A DNA stretch of 64,000 nt. Source: Pseudomonadota bacterium (GTDB lineage Bacteria > Myxococcota_A > UBA796 > GCA-2862545). The stretch is from the NCBI GenBank assembly GCA_023954855.1, contig JAGSGY010000010.1, forward strand, positions 41,566-105,565. Direction: 5' to 3'. The translations under genes were made by a program, and so were the position numbers. A model generated the notes under the pieces. It was not told where the DNA came from, ran no database searches, and saw nothing but the letters and a program-made list of their open reading frames with translations. How positions within the stretch are numbered: position 1 is the first letter of the stretch; each line of letters opens with the position of its first letter. Below are positions 33,811 through 41,434 of this stretch, piece after piece.

Positions 33811-36720
33811 CTAGCGGCGGCGCCCCTCGACGGTGATGGTGCCGTCGACGCAATCGCCGGGGACGGTGCCCGACACGGATCCGTTGGCGAACCACCATCG
33901 GAAGCTGGCCTCGAAGGTGTCGTCGTCGACGAAGGTGGCCCATCCATTCGATGCGCCGATGTCCTGCCAGCCGTAGTGCTCCTCGTAGCCGTTGCCGCCA
34001 GCGGGAATGAGCGCCTCGGTGGCGACCCAGTTCGGACTGCCGTTGGACTCAAACCAGCCTGGCATGCCGTCCAGGTCGGATCCCAGAATACTGCAGAAGG
34101 TGGGGTCCCCCCACTCACAGCCGTTTACGCGATTCAGGGTGGGGTCGCCCAGACCAGCGATGACCTCGATGATGGGACTGCTGTCGATGATTTGCACTGC
34201 CCCGAAGGAGAAGCCCCAGCTGTCGCAGCCGTACGCGACGGTACGCGGCGTGTTGCTGCCCGGAATGTACAGGTCCCAGATTCCGGTGTAGTCGACGCCG
34301 CAGGACTCATCGCCGTCCAAGCAGTCGTTGTCGTAGCCATCCTCACAGACCTCGGCATTGCCCGGCCACTCCTCCGCTCCGCCTGCCGCAACGACGTCGT
34401 TGCAGTCGTCCGAGGAGGCCACGTAGCCAAACGGCTGGCTACACGAGTCGACCGTATTCGTGGTCACACCGTGGCCGTCGCCGTCAGCGTCTCTGTAGTA
34501 GGTGTTGGTGGGGACGCCTTCATCGACCGGCGTGTCACAGTCGTCGCTGACGCCATTGCAGACCTCGGTGGCCCCCGGGTAGATCGCGCTGTTGTCGTCA
34601 TCGCAGTCGGTGTCGTCGGCGAGGTAGTTGGCCGGCTGGGTGCATGCGAAAGTACTGACCGCGGCGTCGCCGAACGAGTCCCCGTCGTTGTTGAAGAACC
34701 ACTGAGTCGGAGGCATATCCTCGTCTACCGGTCCGTCGCAGTCGGTGTCGACGGTGTCGCAGTCGTCGGTGGCATTGGGGTGCACAGTGATGTTGTTGTC
34801 GTTGCAGTCCCCGCCGACCGTCGCCCAGTCGGGACCGGGGGAGGAGCACTGCGGCAAGGCCGGCGCGATGCCGTAGTCATCCTGATCGAAGTCGTAGAAG
34901 TAGTCGGTGAGGGTGAAGCCCTCGTCCACGCCGTCGGCGCAGTCATCGTCGATGCCGTTGCAGGTCTCGGTCGCGTTCGGGTGGGTTGCGTTGGCGTTGT
35001 CGTCGCAATCCGTGTCATCCGCAACGCGGCCGGCGGGCTGGGTGCAGGCCGACACGCTGTCGTCGCGGTCGCCGTAGGTGTCGATGTCCGAGTCGCGGTA
35101 CCAGAGTGTGGGCGGCTCATCCTCGTCGACGCTTCCGTCGCAGTCGTTGTCGACGTCGTTGCAGTCATCGGCCTGGTTTGGGTAGATGCTGTTGTTGTTG
35201 TCGTTGCAGTCGCTATTGTCCGTGACGTAGCGGTTCGGTTGCGTGCACGCTTCGCGCGTGGCGTTGGCATCACCATAGGTGTCGTTGTCGGTGTCCGCGT
35301 ACCAGGTCGGTGGCGGGGAGTCTTCGTCGGTGTCACCGTCGCAGTCGTTGTTGACGCCGTTGCAGTCGTCGGCAGCATTGGGGTAGATGCTGTTGTCATT
35401 GTCGTTGCAGTCACCGGCCTCTTCGACGTGGTCGGCCAGCACGGTGTCGCAGGTGGTCTGGCTGTTCGTGGCCACGCCGTAGTTGTCGCTGTCGCCGTCG
35501 TAGTACCAGACCGTCGTCGGCAGGCCCTCGTCGATGCCGTTGTTGCAGTCGTCGTTGATGCCGTTGCAGGTCTCGGTGGCGTCGGGGTTCACGTTCGTGT
35601 TGCCGTCGTCACAGTCTCCGGGCTGGGCCACATGGTTGGGCGGCGCGACGCACGCGGAGATCGGGGTTCCGCTGCCCCAGTCGTCGCTGTCGTTGTCTAG
35701 GTAGAACAAGGTGGTGGTCAGGCCGTCGTCGGGGCCGTTCAGGCAGTCGTTGTCGATGCCGTCGCAGATCTCGGTGTTCGTGGGGTAGGCCGCGCCCTGG
35801 TTGTCGTCGCAGTCGCCGCCGCGGGCGATGGTGCCGACGGGTTGGTTGCAGGCGCGAACCTCGGTCGCGGGGTCGCCATAGGTGTCGAGGTCGACGTCGG
35901 CAAACCACGACGGGGCATTGGTCGCGTTGTTGTCGGCGGTGCCGTCGCAGTCGTTGTCGAGTGTGTCGCAGACCTCCTCGGCGCTTCCGTTGACCGCCGC
36001 TTCCTCGTCGTCGCAGTCCGTGCCGCCAAACTCGATGGCGAGGTCGCCGTCGTTGTCGCCGTCCGGGTCAATCAGACTGAAGGTGATCGAGCGTGAGACC
36101 TCGGCGTCGAGCGTGTCGGTGACGGTGGCCTGCAGCGTGTAGGTTCCGAGGGCGAGGCCCGTGAGGTCGAAGGTCGCGAAGCCAGACGCGTCCGGGGCAG
36201 CCGGAGCCATGCTGAGGTCGCTGAGACCGGACCAGGTCAGGGCTAGGTCCTGCTCTACGTCCTCGGCGTCCGCGACGGTCACTTCGATGGTGACAGTGGC
36301 TCCCTCGGCGAAGCGTTCGTCGGCATCGGGCGAGCCAAAGCTCAAGCTGGGGGCGCTGTTGTCGGCGATGTCGAGCGTGATGGACTCGTTCGTAGCGGCA
36401 TCACGGTCGTCGGTGGCCGTGACGGTGAGGGTCGCGTCGGCGTTGTCGGCGAGCAGGCTCCAGGTCCAAATGCCCGCCTCACCTTCGCCGGCCACCGGGC
36501 CCGTGAGGTCTGCGTCCGTGACGTCCAGGCCGACCGCGATGTCGGCGTAGGGCGTGCGGTCGTCGGTGATGATTGCCGTGAGGATGACCTCCTCGCCGTT
36601 GAGGTAGGAGGTCTTGTCAGTCGACAGCGAGACCGCTGGCGGGTCGTTCTCGGCCTCGACGACTTGGATGTCGCCGCTGCAGGCTGCGAGAGCCAAGGCC
36701 AGAAGGGGGGCGCAACGCAT
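33811..36720 (-). CDS. Large lipoprotein with nine MopE-type metal-binding repeats
   Basis: 969 residues from the ATG at 36720, which has AGGAG seven bases upstream; an ATG at 36735 is an alternative. Lipoprotein signal (LALALAAC, Cys14). Two or three Ig-like beta domains span ~20-215. Then come nine repeats of ~65-70 residues built on D-C-D-D...P...E-x-C-x-G-x-D-x-D-C-D-G and W-Y-x-D-x-D-x-D-x-Y-G, and finally a ~180-residue C-terminal domain. The repeats match the MopE copper-binding/putative metal-binding family and also look like Ca-binding loops. It is probably surface-exposed. The function is unknown, with metal binding or adhesion most likely. Confidence 0.85.
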   Translation of the reverse strand: MRCAPLLALALAACSGDIQVVEAENDPPAVSLSTDKTSYLNGEEVILTAIITDDRTPYADIAVGLDVTDADLTGPVAGEGEAGIWTWSLLADNADATLTVTATDDRDAATNESITLDIADNSAPSLSFGSPDADERFAEGATVTIEVTVADAEDVEQDLALTWSGLSDLSMAPAAPDASGFATFDLTGLALGTYTLQATVTDTLDAEVSRSITFSLIDPDGDNDGDLAIEFGGTDCDDEEAAVNGSAEEVCDTLDNDCDGTADNNATNAPSWFADVDLDTYGDPATEVRACNQPVGTIARGGDCDDNQGAAYPTNTEICDGIDNDCLNGPDDGLTTTLFYLDNDSDDWGSGTPISACVAPPNHVAQPGDCDDGNTNVNPDATETCNGINDDCNNGIDEGLPTTVWYYDGDSDNYGVATNSQTTCDTVLADHVEEAGDCNDNDNSIYPNAADDCNGVNNDCDGDTDEDSPPPTWYADTDNDTYGDANATREACTQPNRYVTDNSDCNDNNNSIYPNQADDCNDVDNDCDGSVDEDEPPTLWYRDSDIDTYGDRDDSVSACTQPAGRVADDTDCDDNANATHPNATETCNGIDDDCADGVDEGFTLTDYFYDFDQDDYGIAPALPQCSSPGPDWATVGGDCNDNNITVHPNATDDCDTVDTDCDGPVDEDMPPTQWFFNNDGDSFGDAAVSTFACTQPANYLADDTDCDDDNSAIYPGATEVCNGVSDDCDTPVDEGVPTNTYYRDADGDGHGVTTNTVDSCSQPFGYVASSDDCNDVVAAGGAEEWPGNAEVCEDGYDNDCLDGDESCGVDYTGIWDLYIPGSNTPRTVAYGCDSWGFSFGAVQIIDSSPIIEVIAGLGDPTLNRVNGCEWGDPTFCSILGSDLDGMPGWFESNGSPNWVATEALIPAGGNGYEEHYGWQDIGASNGWATFVDDDTFEASFRWWFANGSVSGTVPGDCVDGTITVEGRRR

Positions 36721-36733
36721 CGACGAGCTCCTC

Positions 36734-36749
36734 ATGCTTCGTGAAGCAT
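36734..36749. repeat. Inverted repeat upstream of the MopE lipoprotein gene
   Basis: ATGCTTC-GT-GAAGCAT, a perfect 7-2-7 inverted repeat 14 bases upstream of the preferred start at 36720. It includes the alternative ATG at 36735. It could be an operator or a small mRNA 5' hairpin. Confidence 0.4.
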
Positions 36750-36781
36750 ACGCGAGCTTGACATCCTTCCGCTAGGGTCCT

Positions 36782-37156
36782 TCAGCGGGGAAGGGCCCAA
36801 TCCACCGTGGTCGGCGGTGCGCAGAGTGTCTCGTAGCAGGCCTGGTAGGTCAGCGTGCCGGTCGCGGGGCCGGAGCTGCGCAGCGCGAGTGGAATCGTCA
36901 CGACGTCCTCGAGAATCCATTGCGTGCCCACAGCACCTTCGTGGCGGCTGCCCTTTGGAATGCGCGCCCGGCCGCGGTGGTCGAAGTTCAGGCGCAGGGG
37001 TGTCGCCTGCTTCTCGCGTGCGCCGTAGATGTGAAAGCCTGGTGCGACGGTCATGGTCAATGTGGGGCCGTCGGAGTTGTCGGCGAACTGGAGATCGACG
37101 GCGGTGGTGAAGTCGACGGGCTCGGCGCTGGCAAGGGTGATGAGTAGGGCGATCAT
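36782..37156 (-). CDS. Stand-alone DsbD-alpha-like periplasmic protein
   Basis: 124 residues; ATG at 37156 in an ATGA overlap with the upstream gene. Short signal peptide (MIALLITLASA). The rest resembles the N-terminal (alpha) domain of the thiol:disulfide reductase DsbD: the hydrophobic start of the fold, VAPGFHIYGAREKQATPLRL and the active-site segment YQACYETLCAPP with two cysteines. In DsbD this domain passes electrons to periplasmic partners. Here the transmembrane beta and thioredoxin-like gamma domains are missing, so it would need a separate redox partner such as a CcdA-type protein, not seen in the window. Confidence 0.65.
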   Translation of the reverse strand: MIALLITLASAEPVDFTTAVDLQFADNSDGPTLTMTVAPGFHIYGAREKQATPLRLNFDHRGRARIPKGSRHEGAVGTQWILEDVVTIPLALRSSGPATGTLTYQACYETLCAPPTTVDWALPR

Positions 37157-37548
37157 GCGCTCTCGACGTGCAGGTGGGTAAGGCCGAGCGCGGCCACTGC
37201 GATGTTGAACACCTTGCGGTCGTCCTCGAGTCCGGTGAGGCTGGTCAGATCGCCCTCGCCATCATCCTCGAGAACGAAGTAGCGCACAGCAGTCTGGACC
37301 AGGCGCTGCACGTCGGCCTCGGCGTGGCGCTGGCTCTGAAGAAGCTGGAGGCTTGCGGCTACGAGCGCTTCGGCGAGATCGATGTTGATCTGGGGCTGGC
37401 CCATCGCCACATGAAGCAGATGCTGGCGGTAGTCGAACACCTCGGCGATCAGTGCTGCGAAAGGAACCAGAGGCTCCTTCGATAGCGCGGCGATGGCCCT
37501 CTGTGTCGGGGCGTCCAGCGCGCTGAAGAGTTCCGGGGACAAGGGCAT
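37153..37548 (-). CDS. Small helical protein of unknown function
   Basis: 131 residues; ATG at 37548. It appears all-helical, cytoplasmic, and has no cysteine cluster or signal peptide. The C-terminal part YFVLEDDGEGDLTSLTGLED, followed by a hydrophobic helix, is faintly like DUF1232-type sequences but not enough to assign. Its 3' end overlaps the DsbD-alpha-like gene by ATGA, so the two are co-translated. It is divergent from the LOG-family gene with 58 bases between the starts. Confidence 0.6.
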   Translation of the reverse strand: MPLSPELFSALDAPTQRAIAALSKEPLVPFAALIAEVFDYRQHLLHVAMGQPQINIDLAEALVAASLQLLQSQRHAEADVQRLVQTAVRYFVLEDDGEGDLTSLTGLEDDRKVFNIAVAALGLTHLHVESA

Positions 37549-37606
37549 GCGGGCATCCGGGCTACCCGATGACTCTACTCCGAGGCGAGTGGGTTACGTC
37601 GCAGCG

Positions 37607-38191
37607 ATGCGACAGTTTCGACGGATTGCGGTGTACTGCGGCTCGAGTATTGGAGCCCGCGGAGTCTATTCACAGGCGGCGGAACAGCTCGGGCAGGCCA
37701 TGGTCTCGAGAGACATCGGCCTCGTCTTCGGTGCGGGCCGGGTCGGGCTGATGGGGGCCATCGCCGATGCGGTGCTCGATGCGGGCGGCGAGGCGCACGG
37801 CGTCATCCCCGAGAAGCTGATGGACCTCGAACTCGCGCACCCGGGGCTCACGGAGCTCTACGTGGTGCAGGGCATGCATCCCCGCAAGCTCCTCATGGGC
37901 CAGCTCTCCGACGCGTTCATCGCGATGCCGGGCGGCTTTGGCACCTTCGAAGAGCTCTTCGAGGTGATCACCTGGACCCAGCTGAACTACCACCTCAAGC
38001 CTGTCGGCTTGCTGAACGTGGACGGGTACTACGATGGGCTGCTCGCGTTCCTCGATCACGCCTGTGCCGAGGGCTTTGTGCGAGACCTTCACCGCAACAT
38101 GCTCGTCTCCGATAGCGACCCGAACGCGCTGATCGACAAGCTGGCGGCCGTGGATGTGCCTGAGCTCGGCAAGTGGATTGACGAGGTCTAA
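37607..38191 (+). CDS. LOG-family nucleoside 5'-monophosphate phosphoribohydrolase
   Basis: 194 residues from the ATG at 37607; an in-frame GTG at 37589 is possible. Rossmann fold of the LOG/TIGR00730 family: AVYCGSSIG near the N-terminus, GLVFGAGRVGLMG, and the signature PGGFGTFEELFE. Members release free cytokinin bases or generally hydrolyse nucleoside monophosphates such as AMP. The physiological role in non-plant-associated bacteria is not settled. Its TAA stop overlaps the ATG of the following kinase gene (TAATG), so the two are translationally coupled. Confidence 0.85.
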   Translation: MRQFRRIAVYCGSSIGARGVYSQAAEQLGQAMVSRDIGLVFGAGRVGLMGAIADAVLDAGGEAHGVIPEKLMDLELAHPGLTELYVVQGMHPRKLLMGQLSDAFIAMPGGFGTFEELFEVITWTQLNYHLKPVGLLNVDGYYDGLLAFLDHACAEGFVRDLHRNMLVSDSDPNALIDKLAAVDVPELGKWIDEV

Positions 38192-40239
38192 TGCCCGCGC
38201 CTGGTGACGTACTTGGGGGCCGCTTCGAGGTGCGCGGAGTGCTCGGCCGCGGCGGCATGGCGACCGTGTACCTCGCGCACGACCGAGTTCGGGACCAGCG
38301 CATTGCTCTCAAAGTGCTTCACCCGCACCTTCTGGGCGATCCTTCAAGTCGTCGCCGCCTCCGTCGAGAGGTCCAGGCTGCTGCGCTCGTGCGGCACGAA
38401 GCCGCGCTCGTCGCCTTTGAGCTTCATGAGTTCGACGGGGCTGCGGCACTGTCGCTTCCGTTCTACCCAGGCGAGACGCTTGCAGAGGCGGTCACGGCAG
38501 GCCGCAAGCTCTCCCAGTCCGAGCTTCGTAGCGTGGGGCTTCGCGTGGCCGAGGTGCTCGCGCTTTCCCACCGCGTGGGGGTCCTGCATCGCGACGTGAC
38601 GCCAAACAACGTGATGATCGACGCATCGGGACACTCGGTACTCACGGACTTTGGCCTGGCTCAGGTAGCGGGCTCGGCGTCGACAAAGGGGACCGCCGCA
38701 CTTGGAACGGTGGGCTACGCGGCGCCCGAGGTCTACGCAGGGGAGCGGAGCGACCCGCGCTCGGATCTCTACAGCCTCGGTGCGGTGCTTTACTTCGGGG
38801 CGACCGGCAAGCAGCCGTTCGGCTCTGACACCGCCATGGGAGCGTTGCAACAGCAGCTCAGTGGGGAGTACCGTCCACTCGAGCAACTTCGTCCAGATCT
38901 CGAGCCGGACTTTGTCGCCACCGTGGATTCGCTTCTGCAGGGTGATGCAAATCTGCGACCGCAAGGGGCCGCCGATGTGGTCGCCGCTCTCACGCGGAAG
39001 CGGGCTCCCGAGCGCTCTACGGGACCTCTGCCCTGGCTCCAGGCCGAGCCGAATGCGGTGCAGCGGGCGTTGCCAGAGGGGCAGTGGGCGGTGATCGTCA
39101 AGGACGGAAAACACCGCGCCCGAAGGGACGTCCTGCGGGTCGACCGCGGCCGGGTGGGCGCCACACCCGAGTCGTTCGTGCATCGATCCCTGCTTGGGCT
39201 CTGGGACGGCATGAAGGAGATACTCGGCGTGCGTGACGTCGGCACGCCGGAGGAGCGCCTGGTGGCCGCCGTCGCGCGGGTCGCCTCGCTTCCCCCAGCG
39301 GCGCTGGAGCTTCCTGATGCCCTGATCGAGCGGAAGTTCCGACTGATCGATGGTATCGACCAGTCCACTGCCGCGGAACTGGTGGTCGAAGCACGCCGGC
39401 AGGGGTTCCATGCCGAGGCCAAGCGGGGTCCAGTGGCCGGTTCGGGCTGGGGCGTCGCGAGGTTTGGCGTCGTCCGCGCGCCCTTGATTGCGTCGATCTG
39501 GCTGGGCTTCACCACGCTGGTTGCGTTCGGTGTGGAGCCGCTCTTCCTCCTCGCTCCGGCCATTGTGATGACCATCGTCTTCGCGACGATGGGGGGGCGG
39601 CGGCAGCCGGCTTGGCGCGCACTGCCTCTCGCTTTCGGCGAGGACCTCACCGAGCACGCGGCAGTCGGCTACGAGCATGTGCTCGCTTCGGATGAGCCCG
39701 AGCTTTCGCGGGGTGAGGAGCTGCTCCAGCGCGCCCAACTTCGGCTTGATGCACTCTCAGCGGCAGTGAACGAGTCGACCCATCTCCCCGAACCGGCAGT
39801 GCGCGATCTGCGGTCCCTGATTCAGCAGCTCAGCGCGCAGGCCCAAGCCCTGGCCGCGGACGTGGACCGGCTTGACGGCGAAGCGGCGACGCACGATCCG
39901 TCGAGTTCGGCGGAGTCCGCGTGGCTTGCGTCTCGTCGCGAGCGGCTTCAGACCCTGCGCGACGCGGGCGACGTCGTCGATGCCGACGAGTTGGCGCGTC
40001 TGGACGAAGCCCTTGCGGCACAAGCGGCGGCCGAAGAAGCACAGGGTAGGGTGACCTCACGCTTGACGGCAGCGGTTGCCCAGCTGCTCGAGATTGCCGC
40101 TTCAGCAGCGCGGACGCGTCTCGATCTCCTCGCGCACAGCGATGCCGAAGCTGTACCCGAGTTGGTACAAGCACTCGGACGTGATGCGCAGGCGATGCGA
40201 GATGCGCGCCGAGAGCTCGACGCGCGGGTGCTCGCCTAG
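38191..40239 (+). CDS. Ser/Thr protein kinase with two membrane helices and a coiled-coil tail
   Basis: 682 residues; ATG at 38191. Kinase domain 1 to ~270: GRGGMA (19-24), ALK with K41, HRDVTPNN (133-140, D135), DFG (153-155), APE (178-180). HRDVTP replaces the usual HRDLKP, so the lysine typical of Ser/Thr kinases is Thr here; activity may still be retained. A ~150-residue region of unknown fold follows, then two hydrophobic helices at ~430-447 and ~450-467. A C-terminal ~200-residue coiled-coil-like region rich in Ala, Glu, Arg and Leu ends the protein. Both ends appear cytoplasmic. It is coupled to the LOG gene; its TAG stop shares CTAG with the next, convergent gene. Confidence 0.85.
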   Translation: MPAPGDVLGGRFEVRGVLGRGGMATVYLAHDRVRDQRIALKVLHPHLLGDPSSRRRLRREVQAAALVRHEAALVAFELHEFDGAAALSLPFYPGETLAEAVTAGRKLSQSELRSVGLRVAEVLALSHRVGVLHRDVTPNNVMIDASGHSVLTDFGLAQVAGSASTKGTAALGTVGYAAPEVYAGERSDPRSDLYSLGAVLYFGATGKQPFGSDTAMGALQQQLSGEYRPLEQLRPDLEPDFVATVDSLLQGDANLRPQGAADVVAALTRKRAPERSTGPLPWLQAEPNAVQRALPEGQWAVIVKDGKHRARRDVLRVDRGRVGATPESFVHRSLLGLWDGMKEILGVRDVGTPEERLVAAVARVASLPPAALELPDALIERKFRLIDGIDQSTAAELVVEARRQGFHAEAKRGPVAGSGWGVARFGVVRAPLIASIWLGFTTLVAFGVEPLFLLAPAIVMTIVFATMGGRRQPAWRALPLAFGEDLTEHAAVGYEHVLASDEPELSRGEELLQRAQLRLDALSAAVNESTHLPEPAVRDLRSLIQQLSAQAQALAADVDRLDGEAATHDPSSSAESAWLASRRERLQTLRDAGDVVDADELARLDEALAAQAAAEEAQGRVTSRLTAAVAQLLEIAASAARTRLDLLAHSDAEAVPELVQALGRDAQAMRDARRELDARVLA

Positions 40240-41378
40240 CTCTGCCGTCGGCGGAGCATTCCAATCAGGCCAAGCACGAGAAGTGCGGAGCCCGTCGGGG
40301 TGCTTGAGTTGCAGCCGCACGTCAGTGGCGACACCTCGGTGTCGATCTCGGCGGAGTCCGTTCCACCAGAGGCGGTGTCGGTGTCGGCGTCAGTGTCGGC
40401 ATCTGTGTCGGCGTCGCTGTCGGCGTCTGCATCGCTGTCGCTGTCGGCGTCTGCGTCGCTATCGCTGTCGGCGTCCGCATCTGTGTCGGCGTCTCCGCCG
40501 TTGCAACCTTCGTCGACGGTGCCGTCGCAGTTGTCATCGACACCATTGCACTGCTCGTTGGCGTCGGGGTTGATGCTGCCGTTCGAGTCGTTACAGTCTT
40601 CGCTATTCGTCGACCAGCCCTGAATCGGTTCACAGGTTTCGACGCCGTTTCCGGACTGTGAGCCGAATCCGTCGCCGTCGGCGTCGGGGTAGTAGACGTC
40701 GCCCGCACCGTCATCGATGGCGCCGTTGCAGTCGTTGTCGACGCGGTCGCAGAGCTCCGTGGCGCCGGGGTAGGTGCTCGCATCGTTGTCGTCGCAGTCG
40801 CCTTGGCCGACCGTGACGCCGTCTCCGTCTGCGTCCGCGGTGTTGTTCACGTCGACGGTGAGGCGCTGGTAGTAGGCGTGTCCGCCATAGGTCACGTCAG
40901 TGAGCGGGTCGGGCACACCCTGGACGTTCCCGTTGCCGTAGTACAGGGCGCCGTCGTGGGTCATTCCGTAGGTTGTGCTGCCATCGCCGCCATCCCAGAA
41001 GTACCCGGTACCGGTGTCGATATAGATGCCGATGGCGTAGCCAACACCCGTGGTGAGCGACAGGTTGGTGGTGGTTCCGTAGAACTGACCTTGCGACGCT
41101 GAGAGCGTGGCGCGGTTCGAGCTCCACAACAAATCGAAGCCGCCGTTACGGTTCTCCTCGTACACGACGTAAACCACACGTCCGCTGCCATCCGACGCCA
41201 TGTACTGCTCGAAGCCTTGCAGGGTCACCGGCTGCTCGGGGTAGTACAGGTTCAGCTTGACGTCGTTGACGCCGCCGTTGCTGCTATCTGTCCCCCCAAA
41301 GGTGGCAGTGGCACTGCCCGCGAAGGCGGTGGGAGCGAAGAGGAGGCTGGCCAGGAGTAGGTGTCGCATGGCGCGCAT
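40236..41378 (-). CDS. Secreted protein with two MopE repeats, an Asp-rich stalk and a MYXO-CTERM-like tail
   Basis: 380 residues; ATG at 41378 or 41369. Signal peptide (HLLLASLLFAPTAFA). Residues ~20-180 form a strand-rich domain with an unrecognised fold. Two MopE-type repeats follow at ~190-290. Then come ~50 residues of Asp/Ala/Ser/Thr low complexity, then C-G-C, a hydrophobic stretch (TGSALLVLGLIGML) and RRR. This tri-part C-terminus is the layout of MYXO-CTERM surface-sorting signals, in which a Cys is processed and lipid-anchored at the cell surface. It is probably displayed on the outer surface. This tail is the clearest lineage marker in the window. Confidence 0.8.
   Translation of the reverse strand: MRAMRHLLLASLLFAPTAFAGSATATFGGTDSSNGGVNDVKLNLYYPEQPVTLQGFEQYMASDGSGRVVYVVYEENRNGGFDLLWSSNRATLSASQGQFYGTTTNLSLTTGVGYAIGIYIDTGTGYFWDGGDGSTTYGMTHDGALYYGNGNVQGVPDPLTDVTYGGHAYYQRLTVDVNNTADADGDGVTVGQGDCDDNDASTYPGATELCDRVDNDCNGAIDDGAGDVYYPDADGDGFGSQSGNGVETCEPIQGWSTNSEDCNDSNGSINPDANEQCNGVDDNCDGTVDEGCNGGDADTDADADSDSDADADSDSDADADSDADTDADTDADTDTASGGTDSAEIDTEVSPLTCGCNSSTPTGSALLVLGLIGMLRRRQS
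40374..40500. repeat. Low-complexity GTCGGCGTC-type tandem repeat
   Basis: Imperfect 6- and 12-base units (GTCGGCGTC, GCATCGCTGTC) encode on the minus strand the Asp-Ala/Asp-Ser stalk of the MYXO-CTERM protein. Such repeats change length by slippage, which would alter stalk length without breaking the frame if units of 6 bases are lost or gained. Confidence 0.7.
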
Positions 41379-41434
41379 GCTACCCGTCCCACGCCATAGA
41401 TCGCAATCGCCTTCTGTCAGCGGTTCGCGAGGTG

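Noticed and set aside
33976..35700. A 574-codon open frame opposite the MopE lipoprotein, very rich in Val and Ala
   Set aside because: It is generated by the Asp-rich repeats read on the other strand (GTC/GTG codons) and is not a gene.
34300..36050. Regular ~200-base repeats that might be mistaken for a repeat array or CRISPR
   Set aside because: They encode the nine MopE protein repeats in frame. Units are far too long and too diverged for CRISPR, and no cas genes are present.
36759..36764. TTGACA on the plus strand as a promoter -35 box
   Set aside because: The genes immediately downstream in that direction lie on the minus strand and no suitable -10 box follows at 16-18 bp.
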